The translations under genes were made by a program, and so were the position numbers. From Anaerosporobacter mobilis DSM 15930 (lineage in GTDB: Bacteria > Bacillota > Clostridia > Lachnospirales > Lachnospiraceae), in NCBI RefSeq assembly GCF_900142955.1, contig NZ_FRCP01000005.1:248001-312000 (forward strand): a stretch of DNA of 64,000 nt. Reading direction: 5' to 3'. The notes under the pieces are model-generated. The model did not search any database. It had not been told where the DNA came from and worked only from the letters and a program-made list of their open reading frames with translations. Shown one piece after another: positions 27,967-36,740 of the stretch. How positions within the stretch are numbered: position 1 is the stretch's first letter; every line of letters begins with the position of its first letter.

Positions 27967-28695
27967 TTATCTTAATCCACCAAACCGTCTTTCTTTTGAA
28001 TTATAATAGAGTATGGCATCTTCTAAATCCTTTTCACTAAAATCTGGCCACAAAACATCTGTAAAATAGAATTCTGTATATGCCATCTGCCATAATAAAT
28101 AATTTGACAATCTTTGTTCACCACTTGTACGAATCAATAAGTCAGGATCCGGAATATTCTTTGTATCCAAGTAATTGTCAAATAGTTTTTCATCTATCTC
28201 ATCGAGCGTCAACGCCTTATTATCATAATCTACTACTAATCGTCTTACGGCACGTAAAATCTCATCTCTAGAACCGTAATTTAATGCAACTTGAAAATTA
28301 AGACCAGTATTATTCTTACTTCTCTCTTCTAAATCTTTGATTTTCTCTTGCATTGTAACATCTAAACGAGTAATATCACCAATAACTCTGACTCTCATAT
28401 TATTCTTAGTTGTTTGTTTAATACAATCTTTTAAATAACTATTCAGAAGTTTCATAAGTGTCTCAACTTCATCATCAGGTCTTGACCAATTTTCTGTTGA
28501 GAATGCATATACGGTTAGATACTTTACTCCCATATTATATGCAGCTTTACAAATCTTCTCTACATTCTTGCTTCCTTGTGCATGCCCATAATTACGAGGC
28601 ATCATTCTTTTCCTTGCCCATCTCCCATTACCATCTAGAATAAGCGCAATGTGTTCCGGGATTTGCAATCCTTCGAGGACATTATTATTAGCCAA
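27967..28695 (-). CDS. uppS: Isoprenyl transferase (undecaprenyl diphosphate synthase)
   Basis: Cis-prenyltransferase that makes the C55 carrier lipid for cell-wall synthesis from FPP and IPP. Catalytic Asp21 lies in HIALILDGNGRWARKR. Further motifs are GHAQGSKNVEKICKAA, TVYAFSTENWSRP near 70, ALNYGSRDEI near 146, and RTSGEQRLSNYLLWQ near 190 with the C-terminal TEFYFTDVLWPDF. Length 242 aa is typical. The start codon is TTG with GGAGG eight bases upstream. A terminator-like hairpin precedes it, so it may have its own promoter. Confidence 0.96.
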   Translation of the reverse strand: MANNNVLEGLQIPEHIALILDGNGRWARKRMMPRNYGHAQGSKNVEKICKAAYNMGVKYLTVYAFSTENWSRPDDEVETLMKLLNSYLKDCIKQTTKNNMRVRVIGDITRLDVTMQEKIKDLEERSKNNTGLNFQVALNYGSRDEILRAVRRLVVDYDNKALTLDEIDEKLFDNYLDTKNIPDPDLLIRTSGEQRLSNYLLWQMAYTEFYFTDVLWPDFSEKDLEDAILYYNSKERRFGGLR

Positions 28696-28723
28696 ACTAT
28701 ATTCCTCCTGCTATAATGTTATA

Positions 28724-28765
28724 AAACCGGATTGCCTTATACACCTATTGTATAAGAACAATCCG
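28724..28765 (-). terminator. Terminator between frr and uppS
   Basis: Two stacked stems, CGGATTG / CAATCCG (28728-28734 with 28759-28765) and TTATACA / TGTATAA (28737-28743 with 28749-28755), followed on the minus strand by GTTTTAT. It should end the pyrH-frr transcript at least in part. Confidence 0.75.
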
Positions 28766-28816
28766 ATTCTTATTCCTAGCCAAAATTATATTATCAGAAA
28801 CACTTCACGTACCTGA

Positions 28817-29371
28817 TTATACGGTAAGAACTTCTTTTGATTTTGCTTCCATAGCTTTATCTACTTCTGTAACATATTTGTCAGTTACTTTTTGTACTTG
28901 GTCTTCTAAGGTTTTTACTTCATCTTCTGAAATCTCATTCGCTTTACTTAATTTCTTAATTGCATCATTCGCATCGCGACGAATATTACGGATAGCTACT
29001 TTAGCAGCTTCTGCTTTTTTCTTAACGTCTTTTACTAAGTCTTTTCTTCTTTCCTCTGTAAGTTCTGGGAATACAAGACGAATTACCTTACCATCATTAC
29101 TTGGTGTTAAACCAAGATCAGAAACCAAGATTGCTTTTTCGATTTCTTTAATTAAGCTGCTTTCCCATGGTTGAATCATGATAACTCTAGCTTCTGGTAC
29201 AGAAACGTTTGCAACTGATTGGATACCAGAAGGAGTACCATAATAATCAATTTTTAATTTATCTAAAATACGAGGATTAGCTCTACCTGCACGAATAGCT
29301 GTATACTCCTCCATTAAGCCGTCTAGAGATTTTTCCATTTTCACTTCAAATTGTTCAATTCTTGAATCCAT
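28817..29371 (-). CDS. frr: Ribosome recycling factor
   Basis: Splits the post-termination ribosome together with EF-G. All family features are present: an N-terminal helix with EVKMEKSLDGLMEEYTAIRA, GRANPRILDKLKIDYYGTPS near 29-48, EARVIMIQPWE near 65, and the C-terminal three-helix bundle with LTEERRKDLVKDVKKKAEAA and RNIRRDANDAIKKL. Length 184 aa is exact for the family. It lies 59 bases after pyrH on the same strand. Confidence 0.97.
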   Translation of the reverse strand: MDSRIEQFEVKMEKSLDGLMEEYTAIRAGRANPRILDKLKIDYYGTPSGIQSVANVSVPEARVIMIQPWESSLIKEIEKAILVSDLGLTPSNDGKVIRLVFPELTEERRKDLVKDVKKKAEAAKVAIRNIRRDANDAIKKLSKANEISEDEVKTLEDQVQKVTDKYVTEVDKAMEAKSKEVLTV

Positions 29372-29430
29372 AATTTTCCCTCCAAAATTTTTCTTATAAT
29401 TATACAGTGTAACAAGGTTTCTCGTATTAA

Positions 29431-30138
29431 TTAAACAGTTACCTTTGTTCCTGTAAATTTACCATTTAATGTGTTTACAATACTATTTGGTTCATTCAGA
29501 CCAAATACCATCATTGGCATCTTATTTTCTAAGCACATAATTGTTGCAGATAAATCAATTACTGCTAATTTCTTATCAAGTACCTCACCTATTGTAATCT
29601 CATCATACTTCTTAGCCGATGGATTTGTCTTAGGATCGCTGTCATAAACACCGTCAATTGCTTTCGCTAATAAAATAACGTCAGCTTCAATTTCAATAGC
29701 TCTAAGAACCGTTGCAGTATCTGTTGAAAAGTATGGATGTCCTATACCTCCGGCGAAGAATACGACCATTCCCTTCTTGAAATACTTATTCGCTCTGTCT
29801 TTTGAGAACATTTTAGTCATAGAACCACATTCAAATGGTGTTAGCACTTGTGTCATCATTCCAACATAACGGAAAATTTCTGATACATAGATACTATTCA
29901 TAATGGTTGCTAACATTCCAATCTGATCAGCTTTTGTACGATCGATTGTTTCACTTGTTCTTCCTCTCCAGAAGTTTCCACCACCGATTACAATACCAAC
30001 TTCGACTCCATTATCGACTAATTCTTTTACTTGTTTGGCTACTTCTATACAAGTTGCTTCGTCAAATCCTGTCTTCTTATCTCCGGCTAATGCTTCACCA
30101 CTAAGTTTTAACACAACTCTATTCCAAGTCTTCATCAT
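29431..30138 (-). CDS. pyrH: Uridylate kinase
   Basis: Phosphorylates UMP to UDP; bacterial type of the amino-acid-kinase fold, hexameric in known members. Motifs: VVLKLSGEALAG at residues 8-19, VGIVIGGGNFWRGRTSE near 47-63, the GMLATIMNSIYVSE segment, GGIGHPYFSTDTATVLRAIE near 130, and AKAIDGVYDSDPKTNPSAKK near 157. 235 aa. The first two codons are both ATG; AAAGG lies upstream. In Bacillus it directly follows tsf; here about 15.8 kb of other genes separate the two. Confidence 0.97.
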   Translation of the reverse strand: MMKTWNRVVLKLSGEALAGDKKTGFDEATCIEVAKQVKELVDNGVEVGIVIGGGNFWRGRTSETIDRTKADQIGMLATIMNSIYVSEIFRYVGMMTQVLTPFECGSMTKMFSKDRANKYFKKGMVVFFAGGIGHPYFSTDTATVLRAIEIEADVILLAKAIDGVYDSDPKTNPSAKKYDEITIGEVLDKKLAVIDLSATIMCLENKMPMMVFGLNEPNSIVNTLNGKFTGTKVTV

Positions 30139-30437
30139 CCATCATACCTTTCAATAACTTATAATAAACTTATACGAAGGAACAAGGTTCCGTTAGTATA
30201 AGTATTAACAAATTTCCTATGTATACTACATAGAAACTGCTATTCCACACATATTTGTGTGATTATGTCTCAAACAATAGAAATCATGTATTATGAACTT
30301 CTATTGCCATAAATTGTAGCTTTTACTAGCTACCCAAACACTTTTATTATAGCATTATTTATAATCATTTGTATACTACTTTTTAATCCGTCTTATATTC
30401 TATCACATGAAAGGTTGTATTTACAATCCCAAAAACA
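30139..30437 (-). other. pyrH leader with two stem-loops
   Basis: No gene. On the minus strand upstream of pyrH are two hairpins: ACTTATAC / GTATAAGT enclosing GGAAC / GTTCC (30168-30203) and CAATAGAA / TTCTATTG (30275-30306). The first is followed by TTTATTATAAG, so it may be a weak terminator or an attenuator. No PyrR-binding consensus was recognised. Confidence 0.5.
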
Positions 30438-30507
30438 AAACTTCGCAAATGATTACAGCATTAAATTCGAAATACGAATTTTCTACAGCAAAACATTTGC
30501 GAAGTTT
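30438..30507 (-). terminator. Terminator of the BspA-like gene
   Basis: Fourteen-bp perfect arms (30438-30451 with 30494-30507) enclosing a smaller ATTCG / CGAAT hairpin, followed on the minus strand by TTTTGTTTTTGGG. Confidence 0.75.
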
Positions 30508-30537
30508 ACTTTTCGATATTTTATTTATACATACTTA

Positions 30538-30930
30538 TTATTTAGCAAATCGAACAGAAGCATTACCGAAACAGTTTGATCCCGTAGTCTTTATTGACTT
30601 ATTGCAAGTAATTGAATTTAGATTATTGCAGTTCTTAAATGCATTGTTAGAAACATTTGATACTTTGTAAGTTTTACCATTGCAAGTTACAGTTGAAGGA
30701 ATTGTACAAGATGTTGATTTCGTACCCTTTGCAGATAAACCTGTTACTGAACAAGTATTATTACCAGTAACTTGATAACATAATTTTCCTGAAGTAAAAT
30801 TAGAATTACTATTTGTTTGATTTGTACAATTAATCTTAGTTGCTGCCTGTGCTCCAGCTACAGGAGTTGCTACAGTGCCTACAGTTACCATCATTGCTAC
30901 AGCGAAAGCCATTTTCTTTAAGTTCATCAT
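30538..30930 (-). CDS. Small secreted BspA-like leucine-rich repeat protein
   Basis: A 130-aa exported protein. A signal peptide (MNLKKMAFAVAMMVTVGTVA, cut near the AGAQAA site) is followed by a short Asn/Ser-rich stretch and one to two BspA-type leucine-rich repeat units: SCTIPSTVTCNGKTYKVSNV then SNNAFKNCNNLNSITCNKSI. Full BspA-like proteins usually have many such repeats, so this is a minimal version. Cys residues (about eight) are unusually frequent and could form disulphides. AAAGGAG lies nine bases upstream of the ATG at 30930. It has its own promoter and terminator. A plus-strand open frame (30407-30670) overlapping it is a shadow. Confidence 0.82.
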   Translation of the reverse strand: MMNLKKMAFAVAMMVTVGTVATPVAGAQAATKINCTNQTNSNSNFTSGKLCYQVTGNNTCSVTGLSAKGTKSTSCTIPSTVTCNGKTYKVSNVSNNAFKNCNNLNSITCNKSIKTTGSNCFGNASVRFAK

Positions 30931-30964
30931 TATTTCATTCTCCTTTGGTTGTCTTTGTAACAAT

Positions 30965-30993
30965 ATTGTAACATTTAATTAATATTTTTGTAA
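30965..30993 (-). promoter_or_regulatory. Promoter of the BspA-like gene
   Basis: TTACAA (30988-30993) and TACAAT (30965-30970) on the minus strand with a 17-base spacer, about 35 bases upstream of the ATG. Confidence 0.6.
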
Positions 30994-31010
30994 TGGTTGA
31001 TAAATGGTAA

Positions 31011-32636
31011 TTACTCTAATATTATCCTTCTAGGATCTTTTTCAATCTGATTGATAACTAGAATATCATTTTCCTTAATAATAGTTCTACCATTAGGTAC
31101 TATAACTTTTTTCTTTCTTTGTATCATTATAATCAATTTATCTTCTTCTTTCGAAATCTCCGAAATTGGTTTTCCTATCCAATCGCAGCCTTTTGTAACA
31201 TTCTTTTCTGTTAAAGAAATTCCCTCAATCTCACCTGGGGCCGCTGCACTTAATATTAATATATCGTCTTCCACTAGATGAATTTGTCCATTTGGTACAA
31301 TGTTTTCACCATTTCGCTTTAACAACACAAGCAATGTATCTGGTGGCAATGGTATATCTTTTATCTTCTTATCAATCCACGGATGACTTGAATTCATCTT
31401 CAATTGAATAAATTGAACCGGTACTTCATCCGCATAATCCGTGAAAGTTTTAAGAACATCGACTGTATCATCAATCATATTTAACTTAACGGAAGCCAAA
31501 GGAATTAATGAACCTTGTATTAATATAGAAAAGAGTACGATACAGAAGGTGATATGGAATATATCATTGTTTGTAGCCGCAGGATCAATAGTCGCCATTA
31601 CTGCGAATACAATTGATGCCGCACCACGTAAACCTGCCCACGAAACCAATACTTGTTGGTTCCACTTACAACGAAAAGGTGCTAGAATCGCAATTACAGA
31701 TAAAGGCCTTGCGATAAATGTTAAGAATAAAGCAATTAACATTGCTGGTATAAAAATCTTTGGCAATTGCGAAGGAAATGCAAGTAGACCTAATAGAAAG
31801 AACACAAGAATCTGCATAAGTCCTGTTAATCCATCAAAGAAATTAACAAGTGCTTTCTTATTAAAAATTGGTTTGTTTCCAAGTATTACTCCAACCAAGT
31901 ACGCGCTTAGATATCCGTTACCTCCAACGGCAGATGGTATTGCATATGCTAATATTGCTACCGCAACAACAAAGATCAGATCAAATCCTTCTGTTTCGAA
32001 TCGAAACCGTTTGAGGAACTCATATGCTAAGAATGCAATAAGAACACCAAACACTAATCCAAATATAACCTGTGCAAGAATCATCAAAAAGATTTCTCCA
32101 CCGTCGGCTTTTCCATTCATAACCGCAAGTACAATCGCAGTTAACATATACGAACAAGGGTCATTACTTCCACTTTCCACCTCTAATAAGGAGGCTGAGT
32201 TATACTTTAGATTTAATCGTTTGGATCGTAAAATCGAGAATACAGATGCAGCATCTGTAGAACTAATAACAGAGCCTAATAACATACTTTCCCAGAAATT
32301 AAAACGTAAGATAAAATAACAGAATAATCCAGTAAGTAAAGCAGTTAATATAACCCCTAACGTTGATAACAATACCGCTTTCACTGCTATCGGCTTTGCT
32401 TCACTCCACTTCGTACCAAATCCTCCATAGAACATAATAAAAATTAAAGCTACGGAGCAAATCTTTTCTGCTATATAGAAATTATCAAATGGTATCTTAA
32501 AAATTCCGTCTGACCCCATTGACATACCTAACAAAATAAATGCTAATAACGTTGGTATCCCTAATCGACTCGTCACCTTATTCAGTATTACACAGGCGAT
32601 AATTATAATAGCGGCAATTAATAAATATACTGGCAT
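31011..32636 (-). CDS. Potassium/proton antiporter, CPA1 family (CvrA/NhaP2 type)
   Basis: A 541-aa membrane antiporter. The N-terminal 390 residues form 12-13 hydrophobic helices of the Na+/H+ exchanger fold, with LLEVESGSNDPCSYMLTA holding the conserved Asp of the transport site and WAGLRGAASIVFAV as the family signature. The cytosolic C-terminus (about 395-541) contains two TrkA_C (RCK_C) units, each like DTLLVLLKRNGENIVPNGQI, which sense ligands or ions in CvrA/NhaP2 proteins. Likely exports K+ or Na+ in exchange for H+. AAGGGAG lies just upstream of the ATG. Monocistronic by appearance. Confidence 0.92.
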   Translation of the reverse strand: MPVYLLIAAIIIIACVILNKVTSRLGIPTLLAFILLGMSMGSDGIFKIPFDNFYIAEKICSVALIFIMFYGGFGTKWSEAKPIAVKAVLLSTLGVILTALLTGLFCYFILRFNFWESMLLGSVISSTDAASVFSILRSKRLNLKYNSASLLEVESGSNDPCSYMLTAIVLAVMNGKADGGEIFLMILAQVIFGLVFGVLIAFLAYEFLKRFRFETEGFDLIFVVAVAILAYAIPSAVGGNGYLSAYLVGVILGNKPIFNKKALVNFFDGLTGLMQILVFFLLGLLAFPSQLPKIFIPAMLIALFLTFIARPLSVIAILAPFRCKWNQQVLVSWAGLRGAASIVFAVMATIDPAATNNDIFHITFCIVLFSILIQGSLIPLASVKLNMIDDTVDVLKTFTDYADEVPVQFIQLKMNSSHPWIDKKIKDIPLPPDTLLVLLKRNGENIVPNGQIHLVEDDILILSAAAPGEIEGISLTEKNVTKGCDWIGKPISEISKEEDKLIIMIQRKKKVIVPNGRTIIKENDILVINQIEKDPRRIILE

Positions 32637-32830
32637 TAAATCTCTCCCTTACTATTTATTTGTCGTTTATGCATCTCCATATAGTATAGAGCATTACAAA
32701 CACGGTAATAATAGCTTACTATAAATAATGGCTCATAACAAGTAAAACCAGTATTTTTATTTAAAAACTATTTTTTTAAAGTTTCTCCCACTCTAACAAC
32801 ATCTTCTTATGCTCTATCAGGAATACGAAC

Positions 32831-32860
32831 ACAAAAAATCCTGGCCTAATAAGACCAGGA
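32831..32860 (-). terminator. Terminator of the sugar ABC operon
   Basis: TCCTGG / CCAGGA stem (32839-32844 with 32855-32860, extended by inner pairs) followed on the minus strand by TTTTTTGTG, 17 bases after the last permease gene. Confidence 0.88.
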
Positions 32861-32876
32861 CGCTACGAACTGACTA

Positions 32877-33740
32877 TTAACCTTTAACACTGCCAAGAGC
32901 AATTCCTTGAACAATATGCTTTGACAAGCAAAGGTAAACAACAATTACCGGGAATATAGAGAATGCGATCATCATGTACACTTGCCCCATATCAAACTTT
33001 AACCAGTCTGCACTACGCAATTGTGCAATTAAGATAGGCAATGTTTTCTTCTTATCATCGTTCAAAATTAATGCCGGCATGAAGTAGTTATTCCATGTCT
33101 GAACAAATGTAAATATAGCTTGAACTGCCAAAGCTGGTTTAAGCATCGGAAGTACAATTCGATTAAATGTCATAAACTCACCAGAACCATCTATTCTAGA
33201 TGCCTCAATGATCTCTAGAGGTAATGCACTCTCCATATACTGTTTAATATAGTAAAAGGTCATTGGTGCTGCAATTGTTGGAATAATCAATGGGATAAAC
33301 GAATTCTTTAGATTCATACCATCTACTAATCTAAGGAAACCTAATGCAGTCACTTGTGTTGGTATCATCATTACTACTAAGATAAAGGTAAACATAGCTT
33401 GCTTGAATTTGAAGTTATATGCATGAATGGAATACGCTGTCATAGCAGAGAAATATGTACTACAAACCACACATGCTGTGGATACAAATAAACTATTAAG
33501 AAGACCAGTCAAAATTGGCAAGGTACCTTTTATTAAATTCATCCAGTTTTCAACAAAATTGCTACCCGGTACTGCGCTAAATCCAAGTTGTATCTCATTA
33601 TGTGTTTTTGTTGTATATAAAAACAATAGATAAAACCAAAACAAACACAATACCGTTACTAAAACTAATACAATGTAGCTAATCGCACGTCTCGTCTTAA
33701 TACCAATCCCATTATCTTCTCTACTCTTATTACTAGACAT
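32877..33740 (-). CDS. Carbohydrate ABC transporter permease, MalG type
   Basis: Second membrane subunit of a CUT1 sugar importer (287 aa, six helices). The cytoplasmic EAA loop is clear: IIEASRIDGSGEFMTFNRIV then LPMLKPALAV (near 185-215), which contacts the ATPase. The start at 33740 (ATG after GAGGTGAGAAAT) is preferred over a GTG three codons earlier that lies inside the ribosome binding site. It follows the MalF-type permease by 11 bases. No ATP-binding subunit is in the operon, common in clostridia where one MsmK-like ATPase serves many systems. Confidence 0.93.
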   Translation of the reverse strand: MSSNKSREDNGIGIKTRRAISYIVLVLVTVLCLFWFYLLFLYTTKTHNEIQLGFSAVPGSNFVENWMNLIKGTLPILTGLLNSLFVSTACVVCSTYFSAMTAYSIHAYNFKFKQAMFTFILVVMMIPTQVTALGFLRLVDGMNLKNSFIPLIIPTIAAPMTFYYIKQYMESALPLEIIEASRIDGSGEFMTFNRIVLPMLKPALAVQAIFTFVQTWNNYFMPALILNDDKKKTLPILIAQLRSADWLKFDMGQVYMMIAFSIFPVIVVYLCLSKHIVQGIALGSVKG

Positions 33741-33751
33741 ATTTCTCACCT

Positions 33752-34678
33752 CTAATCTTCTTTCTTACTAGTAATCTTGAATACAATTACGCTTAAGATG
33801 CCCGTTATGAAGAATAACAGTACAGACATTGCGCCACCCATACCGTAATTCTTACTGAACAGATGCTTATTCAAATACATAATTAATGTCATACTTGAAT
33901 TTACTGGTGCTCCACTGCCACTTGTTAAAATTTGTGGTACATCAAACATCTGAATTCCACCAATCAAAGATGTAATGACTACATAAATCAGAATTGGCCT
34001 TAATAAGGGTAATGTAATCAAAGTAAATACTTTAGTTGGTTTTGCACCGTCAACTTCTGCTGCTTCAAACAAGTTCATATCAATTCCCATTATACCTGCC
34101 ATTAACAAAATCGTAGTATTACCAAACCACATTAGGAAGTTCATAAATGCCACCAAACCTCTTGTACTCCATACATGTGACATGAACCTATAGGGTTCTG
34201 ATATAACACCCATATTTATCAAAATAGCATTTACAGGACCGTTATCTGAAAATAAAGCAAAGAATAGCATTGCAAATGCCGATGCCATTATTAAATTCGG
34301 TAGATATATAACTGTTTTAAAGAATCCTAATCCTTTTAATTTTAATCTAACATTAGAGAACCAATTCGCTAAAAGAAGTGCTAAAAGAATCTGTGGAATA
34401 AAGCCCATTATCCACATAATAGCCGTATTCTTTAAGTATTTCCAAACATCAGAATTACCCAGTAATGACTTATAATTATCCAGTCCGACAAAGTTTGGTC
34501 CAATTTGTGTAAGACCTGAGCGATAGTTTTCAAAAAAACTATTAAAAATGGTACTTACCATCGGCACTAGTTGGAATACTAGATAAGTTACTACAAAAGG
34601 TACTAAAAAGATATATCCCCACTTATTATACCTAACTACTTTTCCTTTTTTTACTTTTTTTGCTTCAACTTTATTCAT
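33752..34678 (-). CDS. Carbohydrate ABC transporter permease, MalF type
   Basis: First membrane subunit of the CUT1 importer (308 aa, six helices; first one WGYIFLVPFVVTYLVFQLVP). The EAA loop reads FEAAEVDGAKPTKVFTLITL then PLLRPILIYV. The frame is open back to 34768, but that extension would run through the terminator hairpin at 34728-34765; AGAGG seven bases upstream supports the ATG at 34678 (MNKVEAKK). Lies between the binding-protein gene and the MalG-type gene. Substrate unknown, probably an oligosaccharide. Confidence 0.92.
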   Translation of the reverse strand: MNKVEAKKVKKGKVVRYNKWGYIFLVPFVVTYLVFQLVPMVSTIFNSFFENYRSGLTQIGPNFVGLDNYKSLLGNSDVWKYLKNTAIMWIMGFIPQILLALLLANWFSNVRLKLKGLGFFKTVIYLPNLIMASAFAMLFFALFSDNGPVNAILINMGVISEPYRFMSHVWSTRGLVAFMNFLMWFGNTTILLMAGIMGIDMNLFEAAEVDGAKPTKVFTLITLPLLRPILIYVVITSLIGGIQMFDVPQILTSGSGAPVNSSMTLIMYLNKHLFSKNYGMGGAMSVLLFFITGILSVIVFKITSKKED

Positions 34679-34727
34679 ATTCGAACCTCTCATTTTGTCT
34701 TCCCATTTATAATAGAGCTCTATAGTC

Positions 34728-34765
34728 AAAAAACATGCCTGCCTACAATAGACAGGCATGTTTTT
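34728..34765 (-). terminator. Intra-operon terminator between the binding-protein and permease genes
   Basis: CATGCCTG / CAGGCATG stem (extended by A-T pairs), followed on the minus strand by TTTTTTGAC. It lies between the sugar-binding lipoprotein gene and the permeases; read-through would give much less permease than binding protein. Confidence 0.88.
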
Positions 34766-34793
34766 CAATCAATTCTCATTAACAAATCACTAG

Positions 34794-36209
34794 TTAGTAT
34801 GATAACTCTGGGTATTTTACAGTAATTAGACTGTAGAAGTTCTGAAGAGCCTCGTCATAGGTAGCATTGCCATCGAAATAATCTTTCATAGCACCCTGGA
34901 ATTCTTCTGTACAACCTTGATCATATGGTGAAATATTGCTTAAGTCGATAGAACCTGCACCTGCTGCATAAGTACCAAGTGGATTGCTCTCCCCAAGTAC
35001 AGCACTAGCATATGTACTATCCGTTGACATAGCGTCCATAACAGTTGTATTGTTTACAAAGTCATTGTCTTTAACTACGATATCTTTCATAATAGTATCA
35101 TCAGTAGTTAATTTAAGTATAATATCTTTAATCAAACTTTGATTATCTGTTCCAGTAGCTCCACAGATCCAAGTACCACCCCAGAAGAAACCTTGAGGTC
35201 CTTTCGTTGCATACCAGTCTCCATCCGTTCCTTTTCCACCTAATGTGAAGTCTACGAACCAAGCTGGTCCGAAGTAACAGAATACTTTACCTTCTGGCGT
35301 AAATCCTGTACTCCAGTCACTTGACCAAAGTGATGTCTTGTTGTTATAACCTTTGTCTGTAAATTCTTTTGTTTGCTCTACCCAAGTCTTAATGCTGTCA
35401 TCGATATTGATTTTTCCATCAACAACCCATTTGGAAGATACGTTATTAGAGAATACACGGTATGCATCATCATATCCCGATAACATATAATATCCTTTAT
35501 CCTTTACTTCTTGTGCTGCTGTAGAGAATGCATCCCAGTTTGCTAATTTTTCTTGGATCTTGTTGATTTCGTCTGTTCCAAATACATCTTTAGCAATGGA
35601 ACGTCTGTAAATCAAAACTCCTGGGCAACCTTGCCATGAAACACCTTTGATTTGTCCATTAGCATCTGTAACAATGTCTTTTGTGTATTGATATTGTTTT
35701 GATAAATCTGCTTCTGTGATGCCAAGGTCGCTAACTGGCATTGTGTATTCCGTATCAACATATTTCAATGCATAATCTGCTTCGATAAGGAATAAGTCAA
35801 TCTTATTATCTTGAGAAGCATCTTTTTGTTTTAGCAACGTTTCATCAAGGTTATTCTGGTAAGCATTATCATCACTTGGTGTAATGTTCCATTTAACAGT
35901 TACATCACCAATTTTACCAGTTGTTGCATCTACCTCTTCATACCCTGGATAATGATCCTTCATACGTCTTTGGAATTCATCATTCCAGCAATAGATATTT
36001 AATATCTTGCCTTCTTCTGGAGTAGCAACCGTTTCGGTTGTATCTGTAGCTGCATCGTCTGTTTTAGTAGTATCTGTATTATCTGTAGTTACTGGTTTTG
36101 TGTCAGTAGTTATAGTATTTTTCGAGTCATTCTTCTTGCTACCACATCCAACTAACATTGTAGTCACCATAGTAACGGTAAGTAAAACTGCTAAAAGTTT
36201 CTTTTTCAT
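34794..36209 (-). CDS. Sugar-binding lipoprotein of a CUT1 ABC transporter
   Basis: Extracellular solute-binding protein (family 1), 471 aa. Signal peptide with lipobox TMLVGCGSKK (Cys near residue 22), then a Thr/Asp-rich spacer of about 45 residues, then the two-lobed binding fold beginning ILNIYCWNDEFQRRMKDHYP, with WSTGFTPEGKVFCYFGPAWF in the middle. Many Trp and Tyr residues fit a sugar ligand. A GGGAGG site precedes the ATG. First gene of the operon, with a promoter at 36321-36349 and a terminator directly behind it that likely sets its excess over the permeases. Confidence 0.93.
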   Translation of the reverse strand: MKKKLLAVLLTVTMVTTMLVGCGSKKNDSKNTITTDTKPVTTDNTDTTKTDDAATDTTETVATPEEGKILNIYCWNDEFQRRMKDHYPGYEEVDATTGKIGDVTVKWNITPSDDNAYQNNLDETLLKQKDASQDNKIDLFLIEADYALKYVDTEYTMPVSDLGITEADLSKQYQYTKDIVTDANGQIKGVSWQGCPGVLIYRRSIAKDVFGTDEINKIQEKLANWDAFSTAAQEVKDKGYYMLSGYDDAYRVFSNNVSSKWVVDGKINIDDSIKTWVEQTKEFTDKGYNNKTSLWSSDWSTGFTPEGKVFCYFGPAWFVDFTLGGKGTDGDWYATKGPQGFFWGGTWICGATGTDNQSLIKDIILKLTTDDTIMKDIVVKDNDFVNNTTVMDAMSTDSTYASAVLGESNPLGTYAAGAGSIDLSNISPYDQGCTEEFQGAMKDYFDGNATYDEALQNFYSLITVKYPELSY

Positions 36210-36320
36210 ATAAAACCTCCCTTAAATATTGTTTTGGGAAACACCCCATATGTATATTAAATTCCTTGCGGAAATCAATATCTTTCTTGTTTAATGTTAC
36301 TTAATCGTTATAGTATTTTA

Positions 36321-36349
36321 ATTGTACAACACATTTCACAACATTGCAA
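36321..36349 (-). promoter_or_regulatory. Promoter of the sugar ABC operon
   Basis: TTGCAA (36344-36349) and TACAAT (36321-36326) on the minus strand with a 17-base spacer, giving a leader of about 105 bases before the lipoprotein ATG. Confidence 0.65.
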
Positions 36350-36463
36350 TATTAATTACATATAATTACATATATTTGTTAATTTATGCCTATTTTGCTG
36401 TACTTATTTGTGCAATAATACTATTTTATTAATATCTAATCCATAGTTTTGCATTATTGTTAT

Positions 36464-36477
36464 AGTTATCGTTTTCG
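36464..36477. promoter_or_regulatory. Candidate catabolite-responsive element (cre)
   Basis: On the minus strand CGAAAACGATAACT matches 12 of 14 positions of the Bacillus cre consensus TGWAANCGNTNWCA, missing only the two end bases. It lies about 115 bases upstream of the predicted -35 box of the sugar ABC operon, further than usual. The rest of the 530-base region 36210-36740 is AT-rich promoter DNA without a gene. Confidence 0.35.
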
Positions 36478-36629
36478 TACCATTTACATAGATTAACCTC
36501 ATATATTTACCGTACTACACTATTGTTTTCTTGTGCATAATACAAAAAACCTCTACTTACCTATATCAACGAAAATGATATTAGCAAACAAAGGCTTACT
36601 TGTACTAATGATGAATACTAATCACTTCT

Positions 36630-36657
36630 AAGTGCTTCTACCGGGTAGGTACCACTT
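36630..36657. promoter_or_regulatory. Dyad overlapping the DUF305 promoter, candidate operator
   Basis: Nested arms AAGTG / CACTT (36630-36634 with 36653-36657) and CTACC / GGTAG (36638-36642 with 36644-36648) around a single G. Unusually GC-rich for this gap and placed over the -35 region of the extended -10 promoter at 36673. Confidence 0.5.
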
Positions 36658-36672
36658 TCTTTGTTACCCTTC

Positions 36673-36681
36673 TGTTATAAT
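36673..36681 (+). promoter_or_regulatory. Extended -10 promoter of the DUF305 gene
   Basis: TGTTATAAT, a perfect extended -10 element, about 60 bases upstream of the ATG at 36741; no good -35 hexamer, which fits an activator- or repressor-controlled promoter. Confidence 0.55.
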
Positions 36682-36740
36682 AGAAAATCGATACACCAAT
36701 ATTTTTTATTGTAATATATTAAGATGAGGTGATTTTAATT

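Noticed and set aside
30139..30310. PyrR-type attenuator upstream of pyrH
   Set aside because: Two hairpins are present, but the conserved PyrR-binding sequence was not found.
30407..30670. 87-codon plus-strand open frame near the BspA-like gene
   Set aside because: It runs through the terminator hairpin and over the 3' half of the minus-strand secreted protein, whose family motifs are clear.
31441..32319. 292-codon plus-strand open frame
   Set aside because: Antisense to the CvrA-type antiporter gene, which has unmistakable membrane and TrkA_C motifs.
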